Below, one piece after another: positions 35,722 through 46,429 of a stretch of 64,000 nt of DNA. The notes beneath the pieces were generated by a model that saw nothing but the letters and a program-made list of their open reading frames with translations, had not been told where the DNA came from and did not search any database. Every line of letters starts with the position of its first letter. The first letter of the stretch is position 1. Position numbers and translations under genes: made by a program. The DNA lies in contig NC_092671.1 in NCBI RefSeq assembly GCF_964355755.1, positions 4,291,001 through 4,355,000 on the forward strand, written 5' to 3'. Source of the DNA: Antedon mediterranea. Lineage: Eukaryota; Echinodermata; Crinoidea; Comatulida; Antedonidae.

Positions 35722-35815
35722 AACAACAGCTATAGCCAAATTCGCTACATCTACGTACAACATTTTTATTATTATGTTCGTCGATACCCAAAGCGATCAT
35801 AATTTAAAATCATGT
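35722..35815 (-). pseudogene. GPCR relic (TM1-TM2)
   Basis: ACAGCTATAGCCAAATTCGC and ACATCTACGTACAACA read on the minus strand as Y-V-x-V-A-N-L-A-I-A, the TM2 start. To the right TATTATTATGTTCGTCGATA and CCCAAAGCGATCATAA align with the TM1 GIVGNIM region. A very old, isolated fragment. Confidence 0.6.
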
Positions 35816-36039
35816 ACTTTCCAGAGGTTCCAAAAAAAACACACCCCGAAATTTCGGGTAAACAACAGAGGGCGTGCTATAATAATTTATAATTATATAG
35901 AGGGCGCTATATAAGTCAATAGTAAGTTATACAACAAATCTCGAGCGTATATCATCTGGGATATTTAATACCAAATTGACTAGGTCTACCTACCTATTTT
36001 CATTAATAAACAATGGATAATATCAGACACCTTTCAAGC

Positions 36040-36115
36040 GCGGTATTGGCCTAGAATAGCTCAACTGACGAGCGCTACTAGAGATTACAAGGTCAGATGA
36101 GCCCAGGGTCATACG
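36040..36115 (+). mobile_element. Possible degraded tRNA-derived SINE head
   Basis: TAGCTCAACTGACGAGCGCT fits an A-box (TRGCNNAAYNG) and is followed by AGCCCAGGGTCATACG, a worn B-box, about 40 bp later. No functional tRNA fold is apparent. Confidence 0.35.
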
Positions 36116-36341
36116 TTAACGTTCATATATCTGTTGACGAGTAACAGTCAAATCTAAAAGTCCCTAATAACAACTTGAAACACCAGTTCAAGAACACATC
36201 AATGAACTTATCATATTGACTGGTGTTAAATTCACATTTTTCAATAGATGTTGAATTACATTGTAGGATGTCTCGTCGATCGACAGTGATATTTCATAGT
36301 TATTAATGTCCATATCTGTCCGCTTTAAATTTTGTTTTAAA

Positions 36342-36675
36342 TTAAAGTTGTATTGTCCCCATAAAAAAATAATTCATTTCATTAAATTGTTTTTGTTGAA
36401 TTATATGCCAATTTAATGTCACCTAATAGTTATTCAAAGTGTATTTACCTAAAAACTGTAATTTAAAGCAAAAAAATAGTCAAATTGGCTGCCAGTCAAT
36501 GGGGTTTTGTTTGAATTTAACCATTTATTTTGTCATGTTATACGTGAAAACATATTTTTTCCGGTTTTTTTTCTACGGAAGTGATTAGGTTAGGCCTAAC
36601 TTGATTAATACTACTAACAATCATGTCAAAGTCTTTATTTTGCATGTTTTTGGCCTGGGGACAATACATCTTTAA
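36342..36675. mobile_element. TTAA-ended MITE, ~334 bp
   Basis: The left end TTAAAGTTGTATTGTCCCC mirrors the right end GGGGACAATACATCTTTAA, with TTAA at both outer edges. The interior includes GGCTGCCAGTCAATGGGG and CTACGGAAGTGATTAG, the reverse complement of the interior of the 48063 copy. There is no ORF. A TTAA boundary is typical of piggyBac-type target duplication, hence a possible piggyBac-derived MITE. Confidence 0.75.
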
Positions 36676-36679
36676 ATAA

Positions 36680-38610
36680 AAGTACAAGTGTGAGTACCGA
36701 TATACTATTGTTTGACTGGCTACTGGTTATTCATATCAATAAATCAATCAAATTGTTATTTTTACCTACAAAAAAAGAAATCAAAGCAGATTGTATGCTT
36801 GTTGAAACTAGTAACATTTATTGTTAACTTAACTATGTCGTTAAAAATCAATGCTTTACGTAGAATAGGTAGTTGACAAAAAGTATGAAGTAGGCGAACA
36901 TTGGAAAGATACCCTTTAACAAAATGTTTAACCGTCCCAAAAAACCAATATTAAACTAATTCTTGGAGGATAATACACATTTTTATATCATTTTCTTTCT
37001 GTTAAAAGGAACATTATACATTTGAGGTCAAAGTACTTGATTTCCAAATACTGTTGTTTATAAGCTATTTTTAATTCCATTTAATTTCTTTTTATTTCGG
37101 AAATATCATCCATATTAATAAACTTATAAACAGAAAAAGAAAAATCGTAAACTCTAAACTTAAGTATATAGAATACTTCTCTATCTACAATACATTTTGG
37201 AGTTATGGATGTTTGCAAACACAAACAACAAGGATGTTACCACTATTCAACATACGTTGCATGAAACCATAGGTAGATTTTCGCATGTAATCATTAAAGG
37301 AAGGGACACCATGTTAAATAAACATTGCACTGGCACTACTACTTCTAGAGACATTAAGTATACGGCGCAGAGCATTTATGTAGCATACATTAAGCTAGAG
37401 ATCTAATAGTCTTCATACAATAGTTACACCAAAGGGCTGCACAATACAAAAAATAATTTAAAAAACCGAATATCATACTAGGCCTAACTGGAACCAAATA
37501 TTAAAAATTAAAGATTATGAGTTAAATGGTGAGAATATTTTAATGAGTTAAAAGATTGACTGTTTATTGAATAGTGTTTGACATTGACTTATCTACTTTG
37601 ATACAGTGGACGTGACATTTTGTGTTTGAAAATATTCTTTTGTAATTGAAATCAAAAATACAATGCGTACTTAAAATTTATTACTGAATGAATTATTAAA
37701 TTTTAATTAACAATACCAGGTGACCTCCTGACTCTTTGTAATGATTATTATACTATATTTATGAATAGTACATAACTATATTCATACAAGAGATCCTCCA
37801 ATTGTACGCACGCGCAAAAGAGACAAATTGATTTGCTAGTAAAAAATTTTTATTACGAACTGCGCAATTGAAAATTGATTACTGGATGAAATTACAAAAT
37901 ATTGACCATTCACTTTAGTTAATAAACTACATAGGCCTATATGAATAAATTCAGAACATTTGAAAACAAGATGTTAACTTACTAACGACTATTTTTAACA
38001 TTGACAGAATTGAAAGAGATCAGCTTGTTTGAAATTGAAAACAGCACAGTTTTACAACGTTTGTATACTAACAGTACAGTTCCGCTACTTACCACCGGAT
38101 TATACTAAACAAAATGCTTTACTAAATCGTTTATAAGATTTACAGAATTTAAATATGTTCCAATTTGAAAAATTGCCCAAATTTAAATCCGATAAAGTAA
38201 TACAGTAGAACCACAATTAAGGGGCCTAAACAATTATTCTCTAAAAGGGGACCACTATTCAGGAAATATTAATCAAACACCGACATTGTCCACTTAATAG
38301 GTGATTTCGCGGAAAAAAACAAATATACCAAAATGAACATTTATCTGGATTAAAGAAATTGAACATTTAGCAGCCAATTTGTAATTATATTGCGAAAAAT
38401 GGCTAAAGCGACTACAGTAAGGAACAATATTGTATTCTTGAAGATAAAGAAACAAAGTTCGAAATATTGAAACACGATGGCTTGCCTCATTCAAAAGTTT
38501 GCTTAATTGGTCCATCAAACTTATAAGTGGACCCTCATGTAAACAAAATAATTATAACATTTTATTTTTTCAAAATGTGATGGCCATAAGTTATGGCATA
38601 ATGATGCATA
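36680..38610. other. Spacer with no gene seen
   Basis: AT-rich sequence, no conserved domain in any frame and no strong repeat structure. The short open frames at 37197-37406 and 38294-38518 have no recognisable features. Confidence 0.4.
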
Positions 38611-38620
38611 AATTATAACT

Positions 38621-39688
38621 TCAGACACTGACAGTACGTGCAGGTATTTTCCTCCTGATTAAGCTATAGAATACGTCAACAAATGCTTGTCTAAAATTTC
38701 CATTTACTACATTATATATCAAAGGATTTACAGAAGAATTTATAAAAGTTCCGAAAAGACAAACAGTCAAAAGCCAATCTAAATCTGTTCCAATAGAACC
38801 TAAAAGAATTAACGTAATGATGACATTAAACGGTGTTAAGGTAAGAACATTAACTGCGACTGTCACAAAAATTGACAAGAATATTTTTCTCTCAGATTTT
38901 GAACGTGGGTCCGTCTTGCAAAAATTGTTTACAACATTCTGGGATTGTCTTAAAGAATAAACCATAAGAAAACATAATATTACAATAATCACATTAAAGA
39001 GTATATGACCCACGAATTGAAGCATCCACAACGCTCTACACACTTCAATGTAGGTTTCACTAAAACGACACATAGTTGCACGATTTGAGACACCTCTATA
39101 CATATCAGGCCACGGCAGGATGACGTATATTCGTTCGTATACAATGAAAAAATGTACAAGATTCACCAATAACCAAACAATCCATATACTTGCGCATATT
39201 TTTACAGATCTTGAGAGAGTACCAAATCCACTTCTTTGAAACCAATAAGGTTTACAAACCGCCATATAACGTTCAATTGAAAGCCACAATATCGTACTAA
39301 CTGCTACAAGCCAGACAACAGTAGCAAAGAAACTTGTTAATTCACAATTCAAGTTGTTCCCATCTATTTCATCAATCGTATATGGTACCGTCTGAGAAAA
39401 TTCAACGTGGAAAAAAGGTGCCACAATTAAATACAACGTATCAGCTATTGCCAAATTAGCTAGATATACGTAAACTGATTTGTGTAATTTACTTACTATA
39501 ACAATAAATGTCATAATATTGCCGACGATTCCAAAAGCGACAACTACAGGAATAACAATGTTAAGTAAAATCGTCTCCCAGTCACTAGGAAAAAACGTAT
39601 CAATATAAGCATCATATTGATTCGTGTTAAATGTTGAATACGCATATTCAGATAAATCATAAGATGCATTGTCATCTGAAAGTGACAT
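38621..39688 (-). CDS. Class A GPCR, intact, intronless, 355 aa
   Basis: Starts MSLSDDNASYDLSEYAYSTF at ATG 39688. TM1 GIVGNIMTFIVIVSKL (N57), TM2 LANLAIAD (D83), C115, ERY at 139-141, WPDMYRGVSNRATMC in the second loop, RSKSERKIFLSIFVTVAV into TM6 with LTP in place of CWxP, NSSVNPLIYNVVNGNFRQAF for TM7 and helix 8, and a slightly extended basic tail. It is the most divergent intact member in TM3-TM6 (KPYWFQRSGFGT loop; extra aromatic residues in TM4). No frame breaks. Its upstream region does not show the family TATA block clearly and instead has a long AT palindrome at 39964. Likely a plasma-membrane receptor, ligand unknown. Confidence 0.9.
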   Translation of the reverse strand: MSLSDDNASYDLSEYAYSTFNTNQYDAYIDTFFPSDWETILLNIVIPVVVAFGIVGNIMTFIVIVSKLHKSVYVYLANLAIADTLYLIVAPFFHVEFSQTVPYTIDEIDGNNLNCELTSFFATVVWLVAVSTILWLSIERYMAVCKPYWFQRSGFGTLSRSVKICASIWIVWLLVNLVHFFIVYERIYVILPWPDMYRGVSNRATMCRFSETYIEVCRALWMLQFVGHILFNVIIVILCFLMVYSLRQSQNVVNNFCKTDPRSKSERKIFLSIFVTVAVNVLTLTPFNVIITLILLGSIGTDLDWLLTVCLFGTFINSSVNPLIYNVVNGNFRQAFVDVFYSLIRRKIPARTVSV

Positions 39689-39963
39689 TTTGCTTGAAAT
39701 TCACTAAGTTATCTTCTGCTTCGCAATTAAAAATGATCGTTTCGAATGAAGTGAAGTACATGGAGAAGTTTGTACTGTTTCTTATCGAGATAAATTTCTA
39801 CTCTGAAATAGCGTAACCATAACAAATCATAGCAACGACTTACAGTCAACAGAACGAATTCCTCCGAAAGATGTGAAATGTGAATCAGTCTTACTCAAGT
39901 GCTCACAAACTGAGACAATACATAGCAAAATAACAGAGGGCGCTCTATTGAACACTTTGGCAG

Positions 39964-39997
39964 AGCCATATATATAAATATATTTATATATATGGCT
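39964..39997. repeat. 34-bp perfect AT palindrome upstream of the 38621-39688 GPCR
   Basis: AGCCATATATATAAATA at 39964-39980 is followed directly by its reverse complement TATTTATATATATGGCT to 39997. It lies about 280 bp upstream of the ATG. It contains TATATAAA on both strands, so could serve as a TATA region or simply be a cruciform-prone repeat. Confidence 0.8.
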
Positions 39998-40269
39998 GTG
40001 CACTTTGGTGCGCTGTGGTAATTCAGCTGATAATTATTATCTATTGAAAATAAACGTATTACGAACTATATCCTTGACAATACTGAAATAATTACTAATA
40101 TATACGTCATGTATAATTTGTTGTCTTATCATTTTAATTATTAAACTACATTTATGAATCATTCATCATTCTCCTCATCGCCATCATATTACTTTAAACA
40201 TACAATTTGCTATTGCGCACGCAGACATTAGGCAAAACACAAGTACATTAACTAATTGCCAATTATGTA

Positions 40270-40347
40270 TAAATTATAAGTTCAGACACTGAAAGTAAGT
40301 GCAGATATTTTCCTCTTGATTATACTATATAGTACGGCAACAAATGG
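40270..40347 (-). pseudogene. GPCR C-terminal relic (38621-like)
   Basis: AAATTATAAGTTCAGACACT, GAAAGTAAGTGCAGATATTT and TCCTCTTGATTATACTATAT match the 3' end of the 38621 receptor (stop, tail and helix 8). About 25 codons remain. Confidence 0.75.
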
Positions 40348-40920
40348 TGAATTATTTATAAATGTTTAATAATTAAAATGAAGAGACAATAGATTATACA
40401 TGACGTATATTTAGTAATTATTTCACACAAGTGCATTAACTAATTACTGCTTCCATAATCAATGAGTGGATAGGCCTATTAGTATTCATTAAGTTTAGTT
40501 TTGTAATGGATTATTTTTTACATAATTTCATAGTTTTACCATAAATAATACTCTTTTTCATTTTCCCTTTTCGATGAATTTTTTCAATTCATGTAAAAGG
40601 GCCATTAACCTTAATACAAAACATAAGATAATTATTTCTGCTTTCAAAAACAAAAGTAGACGTGTTAGTGATAAACATTAGTATAATCTTCGAATAAACT
40701 TGTTTCTTAAATCAATATAAAATATAGGCCTACATGTTCTCTTATATTTTTAGCTAAGCCTTCCCATCTTTCCTTTTTCAATTCCAAGCTATAATATCCC
40801 TAAACGTAACTTAGTCAATAATCTTCTTTGTTTAAAATTAATGAAATTGGTCAAATGATAACTTATAACTTATTTCGTTTTTATAAAGAGAGAGATTTTT
40901 AATACATTTTTTAAAAATAT

Positions 40921-41090
40921 TCAGTGGAGATACCTCTTTACATATCAGGTCAAAGAAGAATAATCGACAATCGTTATTATATTATAAAACATTCACTGAC
41001 GATCAAAAATTGTCACCACCGAACTTGAGAGAGTAGGCTACTTACTCCACTTATAAGGTCATATGACGTTCGAGTTCAACGTAAATGTAA
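40921..41090 (-). pseudogene. GPCR relic (TM4 to second loop)
   Basis: GGAGATACCTCTTTACATAT, CAGGTCAAAGAAGAATAATC, then CTTGAGAGAGTAGGCTACTT, ACTCCACTTATAAGG and CATATGACGTTCGAGTTCAA follow the order loop 2, TM4, SRS loop and SIERYM of this family on the minus strand, with internal deletions. Confidence 0.75.
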
Positions 41091-41244
41091 AGCCCAAAGA
41101 AACCCGTTAAATTTGCAACATGTCGGGGAACAGAAGTGACTCAACGATGTTTCGTAAACTTTCTCCGGTCCGGCAGGAGTTAACGGTTAGGCGGCTATTC
41201 TCGAAAATATTTGGTTTAATTCAACTTCGCTTCGTTTATTTGCC

Positions 41245-41760
41245 GACGCGGCTACATTCGAGAATCATTGGTTCTTTATACCCTGGCCCGGTTCCTTTTC
41301 CAGGTTGTCTATTGCCGTCCTTGAACTTTTTACAATAGTAGTTGCGTTAGAAACTTGGAGTGAAGCTCTCAAGAATCGTCGTATACTTTTCCGTTCGGAT
41401 AATAAGGCAGTAGTCGCCATTGTAAATAAGAAATCTTCGAAAGACATACTGCTGCTACGCCTTATTTGCCGTTTGGTACTGGACGCAATGGTCCCCGGAA
41501 CCACCGGTAGGTGGCGTTGTGCACGACTATAGCTTTAACGAGACAATCTAATTCATTTCGTAGCGGAATATCAGGAAATGACCTAAAATGCCGCAGATAT
41601 ATATGTCGCATGGAACGCTTTACAATGGTTTCAAGAGGGTTGGAAACTCTGAAAAACATACGAAACAGTACATAATAATCTGAGCCAAAAAGAACGTCAT
41701 CTTTGGCATGTCTTCGGAAGCATTAGGATGCTCGGAAATGTCCATTAAACAAAGAAAAGA
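41245..41760 (+). pseudogene. DIRS/gypsy-like retrotransposon RNase H fragment
   Basis: The frame from 41245 reads FENHWFFIPWPGSFSRL, SIAVLELFTIVVALETW, then RRILFRSDNKAVVAIVNKKS and RLICRLVLDAMVPG, stopping at 41530. The ELF-x-IVVAL-x-W … DN-x-AVVAIVNK pattern is the RNase H region of DIRS-type and related LTR elements. Downstream to 41760 there is decayed sequence with AWNALQWFQEGW in another frame. The reverse transcriptase and recombinase are absent. GC content exceeds that of the surroundings, consistent with an insertion. Confidence 0.6.
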
Positions 41761-41799
41761 CGTCAACCCTGTTCTGATTGGTCGGTTAAAATGCTTACG

Positions 41800-42000
41800 T
41801 ATAATGTATTATGAAATAAATAAATATCCCAAACAAACAAATAGTATGTTTTCATTTCTTTTTTAAATTTGCTTTTTGTTAGAAACCTTAATTCATCTGG
41901 GATTTCATTCCAGAGCTTTGCACCAGAATACCTGATGGAATGTTGTCCTATATTTGTTCTATATTTTGGTACATACCATTTTTCTCTAGTCTGAGACTGT
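41800..42000 (-). pseudogene. CR1/L2-like LINE RT C-terminus fragment
   Basis: On the minus strand, [20 protein letters not shown] followed by TKSKFKKEMKTYYLF, the conserved end of CR1/L2-type reverse transcriptases (YSGAKLWN also occurs in the 7141-7800 fragment). Only about 60 codons. Confidence 0.7.
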
Positions 42001-43460
42001 CACGAAACCTTGCCAATTTAGTTATACAGAAAACAATTACAAATTACTTCAAGAACTTCTATCGTTATTTTAATTTTTTTTTCTTTTCTTTTAAACATTA
42101 ATACCTCAGGCTCAAACGAGCATTCATATGAAGTTTCACATTTAACCATTCAATAACATCTAATAAATAAATACCCGTTAACAATAAACGCATAAATAAA
42201 TATCTTACAAGTTCCCTTTACTCCCTCAATTATCTCTAGAGATGGCCTTTACCCCTTTCCTAATACTCAAAACCCAATTAAATACAATAAACAAATAAAT
42301 GAATACAACAATAAATAAATAATTACTTCTATTCCAAATACGCTCTACCCTAATTCCCCTATACGTATACTTGTATCATCTTTACACTTTACAATATTAT
42401 TATTCAATTAATTTCATCATATAAATCTCGAATTACCCTCTTAAATTACTATCCCCATTCCCTATGATCCAATTAATACAACACTTTCTCTATCTCGTCT
42501 TATATACTTCGATTATAAATCCTTCATCTTCTAATATATTTTAGCCACTAATTTTATCAATTTGTCTTATTTATGTTCGTTTCTTTTCCACATAATTATA
42601 TACTGTAATACTCGTTAATTCATAATTCAGTATCTATTCCATATTTATAATAACAAAACTTTGTTTCACACTATTTCTTAAATTCGTACCTTATTCTATT
42701 CTTTTCCACACACATAATATTCGTTATTTCATAATTCATCTATCTATTCCATATATATAATTAATTACAATAAGTTGTTTCACAATATTTCTTAAATTCA
42801 TATACTATTCTATTCTTTTCCACACATATAATATTTGTTATTTCATAATTCATCTATCTATTCCATATATATATATAATTACAATAAGTTTACACGTTGA
42901 TAATGCCATGTAAGTTCCAATCAGGTGACTATTTCACACACCAGTAGCCGTTGTATGTAACATTCCACGCATTATTTCTGTAACCATCCTTCTTTTCTTT
43001 AACGTCTTTCTTTAATGTCTCCAATTCAATGGCGTGTCGTACTAGTAGTAAGTTTTTCCTTTCCGTCTCGTTCAATTCCAATATCGTTACTATTCCGTAC
43101 TCACAAGTGTTCTGGTTGTCGGAGTCCTTTAGTTATAAATTCAATTAGTCAATCCGTTCTTCAATGTAGCCTACCACTCAATTAACAGTCGTAAAAAGAG
43201 ACCTCAGATTAGAAATTAAGGAGTTATTTATTACACGACTACAATATCGCTGAAGTGTGCATCAAATATCTATATCTCTTACTTTGTGGTTTTCTTTATT
43301 TTCTCCGCTTAGCAACTTATCAATGCAACAATAGTAGTTTGCCACACCCAATCAAGAAATGCAACACTCAGCTTACTCCCAACTCCTTGTTTTCAACCTC
43401 GCGCCGTTCCCGCACACACTTTATATACCAACCCATCATCCAATAAGAGGCCGCTACGCA
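42000..43460. other. Low-complexity AT-rich spacer
   Basis: Pyrimidine-rich on the plus strand (many TTCCATAT, CTTAAATTCATA words). No gene is supported; includes the tandem repeat at 42583-42895. Confidence 0.4.
42583..42895. repeat. ~114-bp tandem repeat, about 2.7 copies
   Basis: Unit landmarks TTCTTTTCCACACATATAAT, TTCATAATTCATCTATCTAT and TTTCACAATATTTCTTAAAT recur at about 42584, 42699 and 42813. The first copy is the most diverged. Confidence 0.75.
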
Positions 43461-43462
43461 TG

Positions 43463-44260
43463 AATGACCCCCCTCATACGGTACAATGAAACAAAAATTA
43501 AATCACTTGTGACAGAGACCTTGATGAATAAAATTGATAAATGGTGTAAAACTAATAGATTAACTATTAATACAACCAAGACTACGTATATGTTATTTAG
43601 TGGAGAGAATACCAACATTGACACATCCCAATTTGTACTTTCAATAAATAACAGAGTACCATATACTAAATTTCTCGGTGTCATCATTGATGAAAAACTG
43701 AACTTTAGACACCATACAAATGCAGTTTCTTGTAAAGCATCCTCAATAATTGGTGCCATGTGTCAAATAAAAAATGTAGTATCCACTGAAGTGTTACTTA
43801 CCATATACAAGACACATATATTACCAGTGTTAACATAATGGTATTATTGTATGGGGTGCGGGAAACAAAGAAAATATGGACCGCCTTCTTTTGCTTCAGA
43901 AAAAAGCTCTTAGGATCATCTGTAAGGTAGACTTTCATCATCTCAGCTCAGATAACGGGCACATTTAATATACTTGATTTGTATAAAAACAGTGTTTTAA
44001 ATTTCATGTTTAATACCAAAAAGGACAACTTCCAAAATGTTTTAATTCTTTATTCAGTTTACTTGATAATTATCATACATATAACACTCGAAATAAATTA
44101 TTGTATAAAATTAAAATCAACTAATATAGGTCAGCAAAGTAAAGCATATAGAGGACCTAAGCTTATAAGGAATATAAGAGTAAAAGAGAGAGTAAAAATA
44201 TACCAATATTTAAAAATCTATAACTAAATAAATGCATTAATAGTTATAAAGAAACAATAT
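43463..44260 (+). pseudogene. CR1/L2-like LINE RT C-terminal half, frameshifted
   Basis: Frame from 43464: ETLMNKIDKWCKTNRLTINT, TKTTYMLFSG, then FLGVIIDEKLNFRHHTNAVS and LLTIYKTHILPVLT. This is the RT thumb and C-terminal region (the LGV-x-ID motif follows the palm). After a frame change at about 43838 the sequence continues with IIVWGAGNKENMDRLLLLQK and KALRIICKV. It lacks the catalytic FADD region and has several stops. Confidence 0.75.
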
Positions 44261-44524
44261 ATCTTTGTGAAAACAACATTTGTAAAATATGTCTAACTAA
44301 ATAACATATTCATCATCGTGTATCTTTATCGTCTCAAATTAATTAGTTACTTTTTCGTATATATTCTGAGACTGTGATGTATATATATATTAATTTATTT
44401 ACTAATGAAAACATTTTTGTAATAAATTTGTAAATTTATATTTTAATTTAGGGTGCCACAGATAAAAAGCTTTGCTTGCTTGTTATCCTGTTTTTCACAC
44501 TTTCTTGTACTTAATTTAATTTTT

Positions 44525-44655
44525 TTTCTAAAACCGTTATTTAATCCATTATATATCAAAGGATTTACAAATGAAGAATTTAGTGATCGAATATGTTAGA
44601 AATCGACAAATACTTAAAAATAATCACCCGATCCATGTTGGAAAAGTATATAATA
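44525..44655 (-). pseudogene. GPCR C-terminal relic joined to a promoter-block remnant
   Basis: ATTATATATCAAAGGATTTA, then ATATGTTAGAAATCGACAAA and TACTTAAAAATAA match the TM7 region of the 28739 receptor. Immediately right, 44660-44745 carries TGACAATGATAAAATGTGGG and GGTATACGGTGGTTTTATTA, the family upstream block. The ~900 bp of receptor between them is deleted. Confidence 0.8.
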
Positions 44656-44937
44656 ACAATTCTGACAATGATAAAATGTGGGCGCCACTATAAACAAAGT
44701 AATTTAAAATGTATAGGTATACGGTGGTTTTATTAAAGCTTTAGGCCTAAAGCTTCCTTATATGGAGAGTGTTGTAAGCTGATAGCCTATATCACCATTA
44801 TCTTATTTCCGCTCTGTCGGGAAAAAAACAATTAGCCTAAGTATTGTTATTTTTTCCCTATTTATTAAATATTATAATATTCAATAATAAAAATTCCTTA
44901 TCATTCGTGAAGGATGTAAAATAATAATTCTCTATCT

Positions 44938-45951
44938 TTATTCACAGCAAAAAACGTCAACAAATGCTTGTCTAAAAGCCATATTCATTATATTATATAT
45001 TAGAGGATTTACAGCAGAATTTAAATATATTAGAAATCGAAAAATATTGGAAAATAAAGAATAACCCGATCCAAGAATGTTTAAAAAGTTTAATATTTCA
45101 AACAAATAAAATGGTTTTCCGAGGGTAACATAAACTGCCAACCAAACAATTTTCCTTTCGGATTTAGAATGGAAATTGTTGCACCGGTGGCGGATTGGAA
45201 GCACATTGCGGGATCTTCTTACAGAATAGAGCATAAGTAAATATAAAATTACAATAATTATAATTAGCAAAATATTTACACAGTTCAGAATCCACAAAAC
45301 CATATATCGTTTATCGTGATTAATATCACATATAGTTGCACGATTTGAGATACCTCTATACATATCAGGCCAAGGAAAAATGATGGAAACGCGTACAATA
45401 TATACAAATACAACAGTGTTCACCGTCAAACAAAAAATCCATATTACTGCACACATTTTAACAGATCTTGAGAGAATACCGAATCCACTTCCTATAAACC
45501 AATAAGGTTTACAAACTGCTATGTAACGTTCAATAGAAAGCAAAAAAATCGTTAAAACTCCTACGTGCCCGGCACAAGTACGGAAATAATAAAACAGTCC
45601 ACAATCCAAGTTATTCATTTCCACTTTATCAATCGTATAGTTTACCGGTATTAGATCTTCGCTTATCCATATTTTAATTGGTGCCAAAATTAAAATCATA
45701 ATATCAGCTAATGCTAAATTTGCTAGATACACGTAAACTGGTTTGTGCAATTTACTCACCATAACGATAAATGCCATTATGTTGTTGACAATGCCAAAAG
45801 CAGCAACAACAGGAGTAATATAGTTAATCAAAATCCTCTCAAAGTCACTAGGAAGGAACATATCAATGTATGTATCAAATAGACTCGTTTTAGATGTTAA
45901 ATTCTCGTGTTCGGATGCACCATAGGATACATTGTCGACTGCAAGTGACAT
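44938..45951 (-). CDS. Class A GPCR with a TM6 deletion and short tail, 337 aa; possibly non-functional
   Basis: Open from ATG 45951 (MSLAVDNVSYGASEHENLTS) to a stop after FVDVFCCE. TM1-TM5 look normal: VNNIMAFIVMVSKL (N57 kept, preceding Gly changed to Asn), LANLALAD, SIERYIAVCKP, WPDMYRGISNRATIC. TM6 lacks five residues: between SERKI and the KP pair there are 10 residues instead of 15 in the 48869 paralogue, an in-frame 15-nt loss that shortens the helix. The basic C-terminal tail (RRIRTRLIR) is also missing. NPLIYN is retained. Its duplicate at 54753-59045 is a pseudogene. The frame is open, so it may be expressed, but normal signalling is doubtful. Confidence 0.7.
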   Translation of the reverse strand: MSLAVDNVSYGASEHENLTSKTSLFDTYIDMFLPSDFERILINYITPVVAAFGIVNNIMAFIVMVSKLHKPVYVYLANLALADIMILILAPIKIWISEDLIPVNYTIDKVEMNNLDCGLFYYFRTCAGHVGVLTIFLLSIERYIAVCKPYWFIGSGFGILSRSVKMCAVIWIFCLTVNTVVFVYIVRVSIIFPWPDMYRGISNRATICDINHDKRYMVLWILNCVNILLIIIIVILYLLMLYSVRRSRNVLPIRHRCNNFHSKSERKIVWLAVYVTLGKPFYLFEILNFLNILGSGYSLFSNIFRFLIYLNSAVNPLIYNIMNMAFRQAFVDVFCCE

Positions 45952-46084
45952 TTCTTTGTTTTAGAAGAATTCCCACAAAAATTACAATACAAGAAAACGT
46001 GAACGGTAACGATGATTGAAGTAAGACGCCAGTGACCTGATAACAAATGCTGTACAAAATCTCTCATACAGTCCTAATGCTGGT

Positions 46085-46395
46085 TTGTCAGAATTCTATT
46101 GAGTAGAGGGACGTGTTCAAACTTACAGTGTACACCTATTTTATAGTTCAGATGACAATAATAAAATGTGGGCGTTACTATGCACAATCGTGATTTTAAA
46201 ATATATTGGTATACGGTGGTTTTACTAAACTTAACGTATCATATTCAAATGTAGACGTGACGAATGAGAATTTAATTCAGAGAATTAGTTATCGGTGGAA
46301 TGTAGCCACACCTATTTACCACCAATAAGGAAAAATGACTTTAATTATAATGATATGTACTTGATAAACAGGCCATCGTTGTTGTTTAACAATAT
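46085..46395 (-). promoter_or_regulatory. Upstream block with TATA-like motif of the 44938-45951 GPCR
   Basis: Same word order as at 29930-30215; here the TATA-like word is TATAAAATAGG on the minus strand (plus 46135-46145), about 185 nt before the ATG. Confidence 0.6.
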
Positions 46396-46429
46396 ATATT
46401 TTTATTTAATATCTTTAGGCACATGTGGC

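Larger units (their letters stand above)
34920..36340. other. Spacer with no supported gene apart from the relics listed
   Basis: AT-rich; includes GAGGGCGTGCTATAATAATT/GAGGGCGCTATATAAG near 35870-35915 and the possible SINE head at 36040. No conserved coding segment was found other than the GPCR relic at 35722. Confidence 0.4.
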
